A DNA stretch of 55,564 nucleotides, from positions 1 through 55,564 of the forward strand of contig JALCME010000027.1 in NCBI GenBank assembly GCA_022648295.1, read 5' to 3'. The notes under the pieces are model-generated. The model saw nothing but the letters and a program-made list of their open reading frames with translations. It had not been told where the DNA came from and ran no database searches. Shown here piece after piece: positions 24,810 to 34,075 of the stretch. The number at the start of each line of letters is the position of its first letter. Position 1 is the first letter of the stretch. Source of the DNA: Bacteroides sp. (lineage in GTDB: Bacteria > Bacteroidota > Bacteroidia > Bacteroidales > Bacteroidaceae). The translations under genes and the position numbers were made by a program.

Positions 24810-26177
24810 ATGGAAAGAGAAACGGGAGCAGACTTAAAATCTGCAACTGCGGATGATAACAAGAAGTTATTCATCGAGACTTATGGCTGCCAGATGAATG
24901 TGGCGGATAGTGAAGTAGTAGCCTCTGTGATGCAGATGGCAGGGTATTCGGTTGCCGAAACAGTGGAGGAAGCAGATGCCGTATTTATGAATACATGTTC
25001 TATTCGTGATAATGCGGAGCAAAAGATCTTTCGCCGGCTTGAGTTCTTTCATTCACTCAAGCGGAAGAAGCATAATTTGATTGTAGGAGTGCTGGGTTGT
25101 ATGGCCGAGCGGGTGAAAGATGACCTGATCACAAACCATCATGTGGATTTAGTGGTAGGTCCCGATGCATATCTCACCTTACCCGAGCAAATAGCAGCAG
25201 TGGAAGCCGGTGAGAAAGCCATTAATGTGGAACTGTCCACAACGGAAACTTACCGGGACGTGATCCCTTCACGCATTTGCGGTAATCACATTTCGGGCTT
25301 TGTATCCATCACGCGCGGGTGCAACAACTTCTGCACTTATTGCATTGTGCCTTATACCCGTGGACGAGAGCGTAGCAGGGATGTGGAGAGCATTTTAAAT
25401 GAAGTGGCCGACTTGGTGGCAAAGGGCTATAAAGAGATTACGCTTATAGGCCAGAACGTTGATTCCTATTGCTTTAAAAAAGAAGGGGAAGAGACTATTT
25501 CTTTCCCGAAGTTACTTCGTATTGTGGCTGAGGCTGCACCTCACGCACGTATTCGTTTTACAACTTCTCATCCAAAGGATATGAGCGATGAAACGTTGGA
25601 AGTTATAGCTCAAATGCCTAATATCTGTAAACATGTCCATCTGCCGGTACAGAGCGGAAGTTCACGTATCCTAAAGCTGATGAACCGTAAATACACCCGT
25701 GAATGGTATTTGGAACGGGTAGCTGCCATTCGGCGTATTATTCCCAATTGCGGTTTATCTACTGATATCTTTTGTGGTTTCCATTCAGAGACGGAAGAAG
25801 ATCATCAGTTGTCACTTTCGTTAATGGAAGAGTGCAAATACGACGCCGCATTTATGTTTAAGTATTCCGAACGTCCGGGTACGTACGCATCTAAGCATTT
25901 AGCAGATGATATTCCGGAGGAAGTGAAGATACGTCGTCTGAACGAAATCATAGCTTTGCAAAACCGTCTTTCCGCAGAGTCGAATGCTCGTTGTATAGGG
26001 CAGATACACGAAGTCTTGGTGGAAGGTTTTTCAAAACGTTCCCGTGAGCAACTTGTAGGACGTACGGAGCAAAACAGGGTGGTGGTTTTCGATCGTGGAA
26101 CACATCATATCGGTGACTTTGTTAAGGTTAAGATCACTGAATCCAGTTCAGCCACATTGAAGGGAAAAGCTGTTTAG
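24810..26177 (+). CDS. miaB: tRNA-2-methylthio-N6-dimethylallyladenosine synthase
   Basis: This radical-SAM enzyme adds the methylthio group to N6-isopentenyl-adenosine at position 37 of tRNAs reading codons that begin with U. The 455-residue protein has the N-terminal UPF0004 domain with cluster cysteines Cys27, Cys63 and Cys97 (ETYGCQMN, NTCSIR, LGCMAE), the radical-SAM triad Cys171-x3-Cys175-x2-Cys178 (RGCNNFCTYCIVPY), and a C-terminal TRAM domain (about 385-450). The QMN after the first Cys and the overall pattern favour MiaB over RimO or MtaB. It is a single gene between two divergent or distant neighbours. Confidence 0.95.
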   Translation: MERETGADLKSATADDNKKLFIETYGCQMNVADSEVVASVMQMAGYSVAETVEEADAVFMNTCSIRDNAEQKIFRRLEFFHSLKRKKHNLIVGVLGCMAERVKDDLITNHHVDLVVGPDAYLTLPEQIAAVEAGEKAINVELSTTETYRDVIPSRICGNHISGFVSITRGCNNFCTYCIVPYTRGRERSRDVESILNEVADLVAKGYKEITLIGQNVDSYCFKKEGEETISFPKLLRIVAEAAPHARIRFTTSHPKDMSDETLEVIAQMPNICKHVHLPVQSGSSRILKLMNRKYTREWYLERVAAIRRIIPNCGLSTDIFCGFHSETEEDHQLSLSLMEECKYDAAFMFKYSERPGTYASKHLADDIPEEVKIRRLNEIIALQNRLSAESNARCIGQIHEVLVEGFSKRSREQLVGRTEQNRVVVFDRGTHHIGDFVKVKITESSSATLKGKAV

Positions 26178-26307
26178 CGGAATATTCTTTTTTTAATGTA
26201 TGATGCCAAGGCATCATTAAGCTCCTGAAGCTTTTTGTCTGATTTTAGGAGTTTGCTTCAAAATTTACTACTCTAAAAAGTTACGGGCTGTAACTAATAG
26301 GTATAAA

Positions 26308-26349
26308 AGAACCTTATCAAACTCTCTTTCCGAGTAATGATAGGGTTCT
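26308..26349 (+). terminator. stem-loop downstream of miaB
   Basis: AGAACCTTATCA (26308-26319) pairs with TGATAGGGTTCT (26338-26349) with a single mismatch, loop of 18 bases, followed by TCTCTTTG. It is about 130 bases after the miaB stop. Confidence 0.45.
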
Positions 26350-26583
26350 TCTCTTTGCTGATAAGGATAATAGCTTTCAGCTTAAAAGTAGCTTTTTCCT
26401 AAGGCTGAGTTTTTGCATATCTTTATAACATTGCAATAGCGTGTAATACAAATTCTTATTTTGCTTTTGTCTTTTACTTACTCTTTTTATTTAAACCGAG
26501 CAATGCAGGTCAAGTTTGCATTACGCGCTTTTGTTTTTCTATCCGGTTATATGGACTGGTATAATTATTCATTTCATATACCG

Positions 26584-26613
26584 TTTGATGAATAAGTTTT
26601 TATTGTATATTTG
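26584..26613 (+). promoter_or_regulatory. promoter of the acyl-CoA synthetase gene
   Basis: TTTG at 26584-26587 and TATATTTG at 26606-26613 with an 18-base spacer are a near-consensus Bacteroidetes promoter, 33 bases before the ATG at 26646. Confidence 0.7.
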
Positions 26614-26645
26614 TGTGCTTATTAAGTAACAGATAAAGATAAACT

Positions 26646-28709
26646 ATGATCACAAACCAACTTCTTCATCCCTCAAGTATTGTGGTAGTGGGGGCATCCA
26701 ATAACATACATAAACCCGGTGGGGCTATTTTGCGTAATCTGATCAGTGGCGGTTACTGTGGTGAGTTAAGGGCGGTGAATCCTAAGGAAGCGGAAGTTCA
26801 AGGGGTAAAGGCGTATCACGATGTAACGGATATACCGGATACGGATTTGGCCATACTTGCTATTCCTGCATCCATGTGTCCGGATGCGGTAGAAGTACTT
26901 GCAGCCGGAAAACATGTACGTGCCTTTATTATTCTATCGGCTGGGTTTGGTGAAGAAACTCATGAAGGTGCTTTGCTCGAAGATCGCATATTGAATACGG
27001 TAAACCGTTATGGTGCTTCGTTGATTGGTCCAAACTGTATCGGGTTGATGAATACGTGGCATCATAGTGTGTTCAGTCAGCCCATTCCACATTTGCATCC
27101 GCAAGGAGTGGATTTGATTTCCAGTTCCGGGGCTACAGCTGTTTTTATCTTGGAAAGTGCCGTAACCAAAGGATTGCAGTTCAACTCGGTGTGGTCGGTG
27201 GGAAATGCCAAGCAAATTGGAGTGGAAGATGTATTGCAATATATGGATGAGAACTTTCATCTGGATAAGGATTCCAGAATCAAGTTGCTTTATATTGAAA
27301 GTATTACCGATCCTGATCGCCTGCTGTATCATGCCTCTTCTTTGATTAGGAAAGGATGCAAGATTGCGGCGATTAAAGCGGGAAGCAGTGAAAGTGGCAG
27401 TCGTGCTGCGTCTTCACACACTGGTGCTATTGCCAGTTCCGACTCTGCCGTTGAGGCATTATTTCGGAAAGCAGGTATTGTTCGCTGTTATTCCCGGGAA
27501 GAATTGACAACGGTTGGTTGTATTTTTACGCTACCGGATTTGAAGGGGAAGAACTTTGCTATCATCACTCATGCCGGTGGACCGGGGGTGATGCTGACCG
27601 ATGCTTTGAGTAAGGGAGGGTTGAATGTCCCGAGGCTGGAAGGTCCTTTGGCTGATGAATTGAAGCTGCAGCTATTTCCTGGAGCTGCCGTAGGAAATCC
27701 TATAGATATATTGGCTACCGGTACGCCGGAGCATTTGCGTCTTTGTTTGGAATATTGCGAAGAGAAGTTTGATAATATTGATGCGGTGATGGCTATCTTC
27801 GGCACTCCGGGATTGGTAACTATGTTCGAGATGTACGATGTGTTGCATGAGAAGATGCAGACCTGCCGTAAGCCCATATTCCCTATTTTACCTTCCATCA
27901 ATACAGCCGGGGCAGAGGTTGCGGCTTTTCTTGCCAAAGGACATGTGAACTTTGCCGATGAAGTGACTTTGGGTACAGCTCTTTCGCGCATTGTCAATGC
28001 ACCAAAGCCGGCAGCAAATCAAATAGAACTCTTTGGGGTGGATATTCCGCAGATTCGTCGTCTCATTGATGCCATTCCGGAGAATGGTTACATTCAGCCT
28101 CACGATGTACAGGCCTTGTTACGTGCGGCAGGCATTCCGGTTGTAGATGAATTTGTATCAGCTAACCGGAAAGAAGTGCTTGCTTTTGCCCGTCGTGTAG
28201 GTTTCCCTATTGTGGCAAAAGTGGTGGGACCACTGCATAAGTCGGATGTCGGGGGAGTCGTCTTGAACATTAAAAGTGAGGAACATCTGGCGTTGGAGTT
28301 CGACCGTATGATGAAGATCCCCGAGGTAACTGCCATTCTGATACAGCCCATGCTGAAAGGAACGGAACTCTTTATCGGGGCGAAGTATGAGCAAAAGTTT
28401 GGGCATGTGGTATTGTGTGGCTTGGGCGGCATATTTGTGGAAGTACTTCAGGACATCTCTTCTGGTTTGGCACCGCTTTCTTATGCCGAAGCCTATTCCA
28501 TGATTCATTCTCTCCGGGCTTATAAGATTATAAAAGGTACCCGTGGACAAGAGGGAGTTAATGAAGATAAGTTTGCTGAAATCATTGTCCGGCTTTCCAC
28601 TTTGTTGCGGTTTGCTACCGAGATAAAAGAAATGGATATTAATCCGCTATTGGGAACGAAGGAGTACGTCGTTGCAGTGGATGCCCGCATCAGGGTGGAG
28701 AAAGGGTAA
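26646..28709 (+). CDS. acetate--CoA ligase (ADP-forming), fused alpha-beta subunits
   Basis: This enzyme converts an acyl-CoA, ADP and phosphate to the acid, CoA and ATP, conserving energy in fermentation. The 687-residue protein has the order CoA-binding Rossmann domain (VVVGASNNIHKPGGAIL, 13-29), two succinyl-CoA-ligase-like domains with the phospho-histidine His258 in SSHTGAIASSD, and a C-terminal ATP-grasp domain (about 475-685; FPIVAKVVGPLHKSDVGGV, GLGGIFVEVLQD, EMDINPLL). The alpha and beta parts are separate in archaea and fused here as in many bacteria. The CoA-transferase at 22505 acts on the same metabolite pool. A tiered hairpin follows the stop. Confidence 0.92.
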   Translation: MITNQLLHPSSIVVVGASNNIHKPGGAILRNLISGGYCGELRAVNPKEAEVQGVKAYHDVTDIPDTDLAILAIPASMCPDAVEVLAAGKHVRAFIILSAGFGEETHEGALLEDRILNTVNRYGASLIGPNCIGLMNTWHHSVFSQPIPHLHPQGVDLISSSGATAVFILESAVTKGLQFNSVWSVGNAKQIGVEDVLQYMDENFHLDKDSRIKLLYIESITDPDRLLYHASSLIRKGCKIAAIKAGSSESGSRAASSHTGAIASSDSAVEALFRKAGIVRCYSREELTTVGCIFTLPDLKGKNFAIITHAGGPGVMLTDALSKGGLNVPRLEGPLADELKLQLFPGAAVGNPIDILATGTPEHLRLCLEYCEEKFDNIDAVMAIFGTPGLVTMFEMYDVLHEKMQTCRKPIFPILPSINTAGAEVAAFLAKGHVNFADEVTLGTALSRIVNAPKPAANQIELFGVDIPQIRRLIDAIPENGYIQPHDVQALLRAAGIPVVDEFVSANRKEVLAFARRVGFPIVAKVVGPLHKSDVGGVVLNIKSEEHLALEFDRMMKIPEVTAILIQPMLKGTELFIGAKYEQKFGHVVLCGLGGIFVEVLQDISSGLAPLSYAEAYSMIHSLRAYKIIKGTRGQEGVNEDKFAEIIVRLSTLLRFATEIKEMDINPLLGTKEYVVAVDARIRVEKG

Positions 28710-28728
28710 CTTGCAATAGCTATTTATT

Positions 28729-28776
28729 TTAACGTGGACTCTAAGATTTATGCACAAATCTTAAAATTCACGTTAA
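28729..28776 (+). terminator. two-tier hairpin after the acyl-CoA synthetase gene
   Basis: TTAACGTG (28729-28736) pairs with CACGTTAA (28769-28776), and inside it TAAGATTT (28742-28749) pairs with AAATCTTA (28756-28763), both without mismatch, separated by 5-base internal bulges on each side. No U-run follows, so it may be a weak terminator, a protective 3' structure or a protein-binding site. Confidence 0.45.
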
Positions 28777-28876
28777 ATAGTTCTGAATAGTTTTCTGCTC
28801 TCGTTTGAGAAATAATTGTTATATTTTATCTCCTTCTACCTGGGTGAGTTGGGCGTGTTCTAGGCTCACCCGATAT

Positions 28877-29363
28877 TTAGTGGGGGTATGCATAAATCTT
28901 TGCCAGTCTGAATAGAAAGAATTTTTCATCTACCACTCCTCTTAATGCCGTTCTGAACTGTTTTATCTTAGCATTGAATGATTCAGCAGCTGCATTTGAT
29001 GATCTCTTATTATAGAAATTTAAGATATCATCATAATGTTCATAAAATGTTGCAGCAATCACATTGAAAGAATGAAATCCGGCTTTTTCTACTTTATTGT
29101 ACCATTTAGCCATACTCAGCCTTGCAGCATTCTTGATTGTATTCTTAGCCAGAATCATTCTAAGTGAATGACATAAGCTATATGCCTGTTCTAATTCAGG
29201 GTATTCTTTAAAAAGGATTTTAGCTCTGTGTTTCTGTGCAAGAGTCCATTTTTCGGATGACTTAAATAATAAATATCGGCTTCTGACCAATAGTTCTTTT
29301 TTTGAATCTTGTACTTCGCAGATAAAAGTAACCGTACGTCTGTCTCTTTTTCCTATATGTTAA
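28877..29363 (-). pseudogene. ISL3-family (ISAon1-like) transposase remnant, C-terminal part
   Basis: The minus strand encodes a fragment that ends in RSSNAAAESFNAKIKQFRTA and FFLFRLAKIYAYPH, the C-terminus of ISL3-type DDE transposases of the ISAon1 kind found in Bacteroides. Reading starts right after an in-frame stop at about 29364, so the first two DDE residues and the whole N-terminal helix-turn-helix are missing; about 160 residues remain of an expected 300 or more. A start at a TTG (29290) gives 137 residues but is probably not used. GGGTGAG/CTCACCC (28842-28848, 28865-28871) lies just after it and could be part of an old terminal repeat. Confidence 0.8.
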
Positions 29364-29395
29364 GCACTTTATATCCTAGTTAGATAATGATGGAA

Positions 29396-30934
29396 TCATC
29401 CCGCCCAATCTTCCCGGTCCAGGTTTCTGTAGCCGATAGCTTCTGCCAAATGAGGGGATTGTATCTGTTCACATCCTTCCAAATCGGCTATTGTACGTGC
29501 CACTTTGAGGATTCGGTCGTAGGCTCTTGCCGATAGATTAAGGCGTTGCATGGCATTCTTCAGCAAGCTGAGCCCTTGTTCGTCCGGTCGTGCATATAAG
29601 TTCAATAGCTTACTGTTCATTTGGGCATTACAATAAATGCCGGTACTGTTGGCGTATCTTTTTTCCTGAACTTGGCGGGCGTAAATCACTCTTTCACGAA
29701 TGGCGGCACTCGATTCGCTCGGATGATTGTCGGACATCTTTTCAAATGGGACGGGAATGACTTCAATCTGAAGATCTATACGATCTAAAAGCGGACCGGA
29801 AATCCTATTTAAATACTTCTGTACTTGTCCGGGGGTACAGACACATGCCTTGGTAGGGTGGTTGTAATAGCCGCAAGGGCATGGATTCATCGAAGCTACA
29901 AGCATGAAACTGGCGGGATATTCTACGTTTCCCTTTACCCGGGAAATGGTTATTTTTCGATCTTCTAAAGGCTGTCGGAGAACTTCCAATACGCTCCTGT
30001 TGAATTCAGGAAGTTCATCCAGAAAAAGCACTCCGTTATGGGCAAGGCTGATTTCTCCCGGTTGGGGAAAACTTCCTCCTCCGGTCATGGCCACTGCCGA
30101 AATAGTGTGATGAGGGTCACGGAAAGGACGTTTTGAAATGAGTCCCGCTCCTGCCTCCAGTTTGCCGGCAACGGAATGTATTTTGGTTGTTTCAAGGCTT
30201 TCGCCCAGAGATAAGGGAGGTAAGATGGAAGGGAGACGTTTTGCTAACATTGATTTTCCGCTTCCGGGTGCTCCAATAAGTAGTATGTTGTGTCCACCGG
30301 CTGCCGCAACTTCCAATGCTCGTTTTACGTTCTCTTGTCCTTTTACTTCTGCAAAGTCAAGGTCGAAATGACCTTGTTCCGCATAAAACTCTTCGCGGGT
30401 GTTGACTATTGTTGGAGTGAGTTCCCGTTTACTATTGAAAAATTCGATGACCTCCTTTATGTTTTCCACCCCATATACGTTTAGCTGATTAACAACAGCT
30501 GTCTCACGGGCATTCTGGCGAGGGACAATTATGCCTTCAAATCCCAGCTCGCGTGCTTTGATCGCAATGGGAAGTGCTCCTTTAATGGGTTGCAAGCTAC
30601 CATCCAGGCTGAGCTCACCCATCATAAGATAGCGGTTCAATTTATCCGGTTGGATAATTTCTCCTGCAGCAAGCATGCCTATAGCTAGCGGAAGGTCGTA
30701 TGCGGACCCTTCTTTACGTATATCCGCCGGTGCCATATTTATAATGACATTGCTGGTAGGCATTCGATAACCATTGACTTGTAATGCGGAAATAATACGC
30801 TGATGGCTTTCTTTGACAGCCGAGTCCGGCAGGCCGACAAGATAAAACATACAGCCTCTTGAGCTATTCACTTCGATAGTAATAAGGGTTGCGTCAATGC
30901 CTTGCACTGCCGCTCCAAAAACTTTGATCAGCAC
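29396..30934 (-). CDS. comM: YifB/ComM family Mg-chelatase-like AAA+ ATPase
   Basis: The 512-residue protein is a hexameric AAA+ helicase-like ATPase; in Haemophilus and Vibrio, ComM drives branch migration during natural transformation. It has an N-terminal ChlI-type domain (about 20-140), Walker A GAPGSGKS (about 221-228), Walker B VLFLDELPEF, the sensor SFMLVASMNPCPCGYY with the cysteine-containing insert ACVCTPGQVQKYLNRISGPL, and the C-terminal Mg_chelatase_C domain. The family is widespread in bacteria not known to be competent, so another recombination role is possible. Confidence 0.9.
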   Translation of the reverse strand: MLIKVFGAAVQGIDATLITIEVNSSRGCMFYLVGLPDSAVKESHQRIISALQVNGYRMPTSNVIINMAPADIRKEGSAYDLPLAIGMLAAGEIIQPDKLNRYLMMGELSLDGSLQPIKGALPIAIKARELGFEGIIVPRQNARETAVVNQLNVYGVENIKEVIEFFNSKRELTPTIVNTREEFYAEQGHFDLDFAEVKGQENVKRALEVAAAGGHNILLIGAPGSGKSMLAKRLPSILPPLSLGESLETTKIHSVAGKLEAGAGLISKRPFRDPHHTISAVAMTGGGSFPQPGEISLAHNGVLFLDELPEFNRSVLEVLRQPLEDRKITISRVKGNVEYPASFMLVASMNPCPCGYYNHPTKACVCTPGQVQKYLNRISGPLLDRIDLQIEVIPVPFEKMSDNHPSESSAAIRERVIYARQVQEKRYANSTGIYCNAQMNSKLLNLYARPDEQGLSLLKNAMQRLNLSARAYDRILKVARTIADLEGCEQIQSPHLAEAIGYRNLDREDWAG

Positions 30935-30993
30935 AATGATAAATATTAAAAAGTTATGAGTAAAAAGGGAAAATAGCCTGTCAAGCAGAGTAT

Positions 30994-32049
30994 TTAATGC
31001 TTTATTTTTGATTTGCTGACTTGTGTTTTGTTGTTCTTCTCTTTTTGCTTTATTTCTTTTAGTTTTTCTTCAATAGCTTTTTCGTCTAAGTCTTTTCCTT
31101 CTACTCTTCCTGAAGGAGAAACCAATATATTGGCAGGGAGTGTCTGTATGGCCAATTGTTTCACAATATCAGCGTTCCATCCCGAAAAGTCACAGACTTG
31201 TTCCCATTTCAAGGTATCGTTCTTTATTGCTTTTTCCCATTCCTCCTTATTTATATCAAGGGATATTCCAAGCAATGCCACGTCTTTATTTTTCTGCTCC
31301 TTTTTATAGATGCGGCGATACATTCCATTCGCTTTCCGGCTAATGCTGTCCCATGATGCCCAAAAGTGTATCAGGAGGCATTGATCTCTAAAATTTGTGC
31401 GGTTGATGTCTTTCCCTTTCGTATTCTTTAAGTGAAAATACGGAATAAGCTGGCCTGTAGCTGTTTTTTCTTCTTCTTCAATGTAGTCTAATAACTCATC
31501 CATATAAGGACGGTCCTTCAATTCGCCTGCCATATGGGAAGTGATTTTTTTGATTTGTGCAAAATCAGGATGAGCCTTTTGAACAAAATATTTGTCTAAT
31601 AGATAAATGCCGACTAATGAAGAGGGGTGTTTGATTATAAATTCTTCGGCCTGCTTCTCTATTGGAGTCTTTGTTGTTTTTAGTTTTGCATTAAAGTTGG
31701 TCAATTCTTCATTAGAGGTATTTCCACTAATTTGAAGGGATGACAGTGTATTTGCAGAACCTTTAATTGTTATTTTATTGCCCTTGTTTAAAAAGAGGGG
31801 ATATTCAGTTCCATTGCTAAACAATAGTAACCCTGTGACTAAAGTATCAGAGTGAAGAGTTGCGGAAAAATTGTCCTTCTTCACAACTAAAGTATCTATA
31901 TGCTCATATAGCCTATCTGCTCCAAATAAATAAATGGTATCATTACCTAATCCTTCAATCTTACCGGTAAGACTAATTTCTTCGGATGCTTGCTTTCCAC
32001 AAGCACTCAAAGCTATTAATAGGCAGTATAGTAAATAGTTCTTTTTCAT
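30994..32049 (-). CDS. DUF4369/TlpA-like lipoprotein lacking the CxxC active site
   Basis: From the ATG at 32049 the product is 351 residues with a lipoprotein signal (LLIALSAC, Cys17). Residues 24-115 resemble DUF4369, which precedes thioredoxin-like domains in Bacteroidales. Residues 202-330 are an AhpC/TSA-TlpA fold, but where CxxC is expected the sequence is WASWDSIS (230-237), so Cys234 and Cys237 are replaced by Asp and Ser. The cis-proline loop (IQTLPANIL) is kept. It cannot do normal dithiol chemistry and may be a binding protein. The longer frame from 32076 would include the likely promoter (CGAAAGTA, plus strand, 32066-32073). Confidence 0.8.
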   Translation of the reverse strand: MKKNYLLYCLLIALSACGKQASEEISLTGKIEGLGNDTIYLFGADRLYEHIDTLVVKKDNFSATLHSDTLVTGLLLFSNGTEYPLFLNKGNKITIKGSANTLSSLQISGNTSNEELTNFNAKLKTTKTPIEKQAEEFIIKHPSSLVGIYLLDKYFVQKAHPDFAQIKKITSHMAGELKDRPYMDELLDYIEEEEKTATGQLIPYFHLKNTKGKDINRTNFRDQCLLIHFWASWDSISRKANGMYRRIYKKEQKNKDVALLGISLDINKEEWEKAIKNDTLKWEQVCDFSGWNADIVKQLAIQTLPANILVSPSGRVEGKDLDEKAIEEKLKEIKQKEKNNKTQVSKSKIKH

Positions 32050-32169
32050 TTCTGAATACTTTCTGCGAAAGTACATTTTTTACAAATAATAAAAAAGAAA
32101 AGCTTTACAATTCTAATGTCTTGTTGAGTAAAAGTAGATAGAACGTTTGCTTTTGGCCATTCTATATAC

Positions 32170-32202
32170 AAAAGAAGGCATCTTTTGGGGATGCCTTCTT
32201 TT
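32170..32202 (-). terminator. rho-independent terminator of the OmpA-like/TPR gene
   Basis: The 13-base arms at 32170-32182 and 32190-32202 (AAAAGAAGGCATC and its complement) pair perfectly with a 7-base loop. On the minus strand the stem ends in TTTT. It lies 33 bases after the stop of the gene at 32236-33927. Confidence 0.8.
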
Positions 32203-32235
32203 ATAATTATCATTTAACTTCTAGCTTTAAGCCTC

Positions 32236-33927
32236 TTATTTCAAAAGACCCATGAAGTCTGCATTAGTGAAATATTTAGAGAACTCTAAATCAGAAGCTG
32301 CTTTCTTAGCCAATGACGGTTCTTTAGCAATTGCGCTCTTTAAGCTGCTGATTGTCATAGATGCATTGTTTGTTCTTGCTCCCAACACAGCTGCCAGATA
32401 ATCAGTATATGCATCAGCTTTCTCTACACCAGACAATGTGCTCTTAGCTTTATTGTAATCTTTGGCAAGAATTTGAGCTAAAGCTGCACTATTGGTTTTT
32501 GTATCACCAAATGCACTGACTGCTTTGTCATATTCTCCTTTGGAGATGTATAAGTTTCCAAGTGCTTCATTCAATTCTTTAGCACCGGCTGCTTTTCCTA
32601 AATAAGTTTCAGCTGCATTTGCATCACCTTTAGACAGAGCAACCAAACCTAAGTTCATGTTTGTTTCAGGAGAATCTTGAATAGAAGCAGCTTTCTTCAA
32701 GTAGCTTTCTGCTTTGTCCAAGTTTCCTGCTTGATAAGCCAATTTACCAATGTTGTTATATGCACGGAAATCGTTAGGATAAAGTTGAGTTGCTTTAGTA
32801 TAAATAGCTTCTTGTTCTGCAGGATCATTAGTTAATGTAGCTGCATACAATAATTCTTCGATGTTCAATTGCTTTGCATCGCTAGCTGCCAATTTGGAGA
32901 TTTCCTCATCAGACTTACCGATAACCTCGTAATTCAAAGTCAAACGTGAACGACGCAGTTGAGGAAGAACGTCTTCAGCTAAAGTTTTGTAAACAGAAGA
33001 AATGTTCTTGATTTCTTGTTCTCTTTGCTGAGGATCAGAGTACATAGACAAAACACGCAAGATTAAATCTTTATCTTGAATATTGGATTTTGAAACCAAT
33101 TCTTGGAATCCGTCCCAGTCTTGAGCAGTATACTTGGTATCAACAGCAGCATCAATTTTTGATTTCTTCAAATTCTTGTTGATTACTTTAGCTGTGTTGT
33201 CTTGACGATTTTCTGCCAATTTAGTATTGAGGCTCACGCCACCATCAGGTGAAGCATAAGCAGAAATTTCTACGTTGCTGATTTTCTTATTTACTGCATC
33301 ATTAACGTCTTTAACTTCAGTGTTGAACTCTTTTGCTGTTTTCAATTCACTAGCACGAATGTTTGCTTGCTGAATTAAGAACATAATGTTAGCATCATGT
33401 TTTTCTTTGATGATACGTTGGAATGCGTCTTCGCTTTCGGCTGGATTGGCAGTACCCAAAGTCTGTTGAACCATCTCAGAAGTAGAGATTACACCATCTG
33501 CAACCTTTACGGAAGGGATTGTAACTGTTTTATTACCGATAGTAGCTTTAAATTCCAGGTACAACTCTGATTTTGCCATTTCCGGTACATAATCGAAGGA
33601 AGTTTTCATAGTGTAGCTACCACCCATCTTGTAAGAGATGGTTTGATCGTTACCTTCAACTTTCTCTCCCTGGAATGTAGCAGGTTGTCCCTTAGCTTCT
33701 CCGCCATTCCATTTTAAAACGGGAGTAACTTCTACTACGGCTTTTTTATTAAAGTACTTTTCGGGGAATTTCCCGTTAATTGTAGCAGGAACTTTTCCAC
33801 CTACGGCTTCAAGAACTTGGGGAGTTACGGTGAAGTAGTCGGAAGATAATTCACCCATTTTGCTGCTACATGATGAAAGAGCAACAATCAATGCCATTAA
33901 AAAAGGCAAATACAATTTCTTAGTCAT
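32236..33927 (-). CDS. lipoprotein with OmpA-like region and TPR repeats
   Basis: The 563-residue protein starts with a lipoprotein signal (LIVALSSC, Cys20). Residues about 25-140 form a beta-rich N-terminal domain; about 205-330 contains a segment recalling OmpA C-terminal domains (VEISAYASPDGG, then LAENRQDNTAKVI); about 350-520 holds tandem TPRs with the usual Ala/Tyr/Asn pattern (FRAYNNIGKLAYQAGNLDKA; TNMNLGLVALSKGDANAAE). It resembles the large TPR/OmpA-like lipoproteins of Bacteroidales (such as those near PG1058 in Porphyromonas), thought to act in envelope structure. Codon use looks highly biased, suggesting strong expression. Confidence 0.8.
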   Translation of the reverse strand: MTKKLYLPFLMALIVALSSCSSKMGELSSDYFTVTPQVLEAVGGKVPATINGKFPEKYFNKKAVVEVTPVLKWNGGEAKGQPATFQGEKVEGNDQTISYKMGGSYTMKTSFDYVPEMAKSELYLEFKATIGNKTVTIPSVKVADGVISTSEMVQQTLGTANPAESEDAFQRIIKEKHDANIMFLIQQANIRASELKTAKEFNTEVKDVNDAVNKKISNVEISAYASPDGGVSLNTKLAENRQDNTAKVINKNLKKSKIDAAVDTKYTAQDWDGFQELVSKSNIQDKDLILRVLSMYSDPQQREQEIKNISSVYKTLAEDVLPQLRRSRLTLNYEVIGKSDEEISKLAASDAKQLNIEELLYAATLTNDPAEQEAIYTKATQLYPNDFRAYNNIGKLAYQAGNLDKAESYLKKAASIQDSPETNMNLGLVALSKGDANAAETYLGKAAGAKELNEALGNLYISKGEYDKAVSAFGDTKTNSAALAQILAKDYNKAKSTLSGVEKADAYTDYLAAVLGARTNNASMTISSLKSAIAKEPSLAKKAASDLEFSKYFTNADFMGLLK

Positions 33928-34006
33928 TTTAGGTATAAATTAATTGTTTGTAATTGAATTTTGTCTATTCCTTATTTCGTCATCTATTGTGAAATACATA
34001 GATTCA

Positions 34007-34014
34007 CAAAGATA
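34007..34014 (-). promoter_or_regulatory. -7 box of the OmpA-like/TPR lipoprotein gene
   Basis: The minus strand reads TATCTTTG, an exact TAnnTTTG match, giving a leader of about 75 bases that includes a short GTGAA/TTCAC stem. The -33 position is not a clear match. Confidence 0.5.
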
Positions 34015-34075
34015 TTAAAATCTCTTGCTAGAGTGTGAAATGTCTCCATAATTTTATCATAATTTAATGAAATTC

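Larger units (their letters stand above)
26178..26645. other. intergenic region between miaB and the acyl-CoA synthetase gene
   Basis: No gene was found. The stretch holds a short tight hairpin right after miaB (ATGATGCC 26200-26207 with GGCATCAT 26210-26217), the terminator-like stem at 26308-26349, a short inverted repeat AATGCA/TGCATT near 26503-26523, and the promoter at 26584-26613. Confidence 0.5.
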
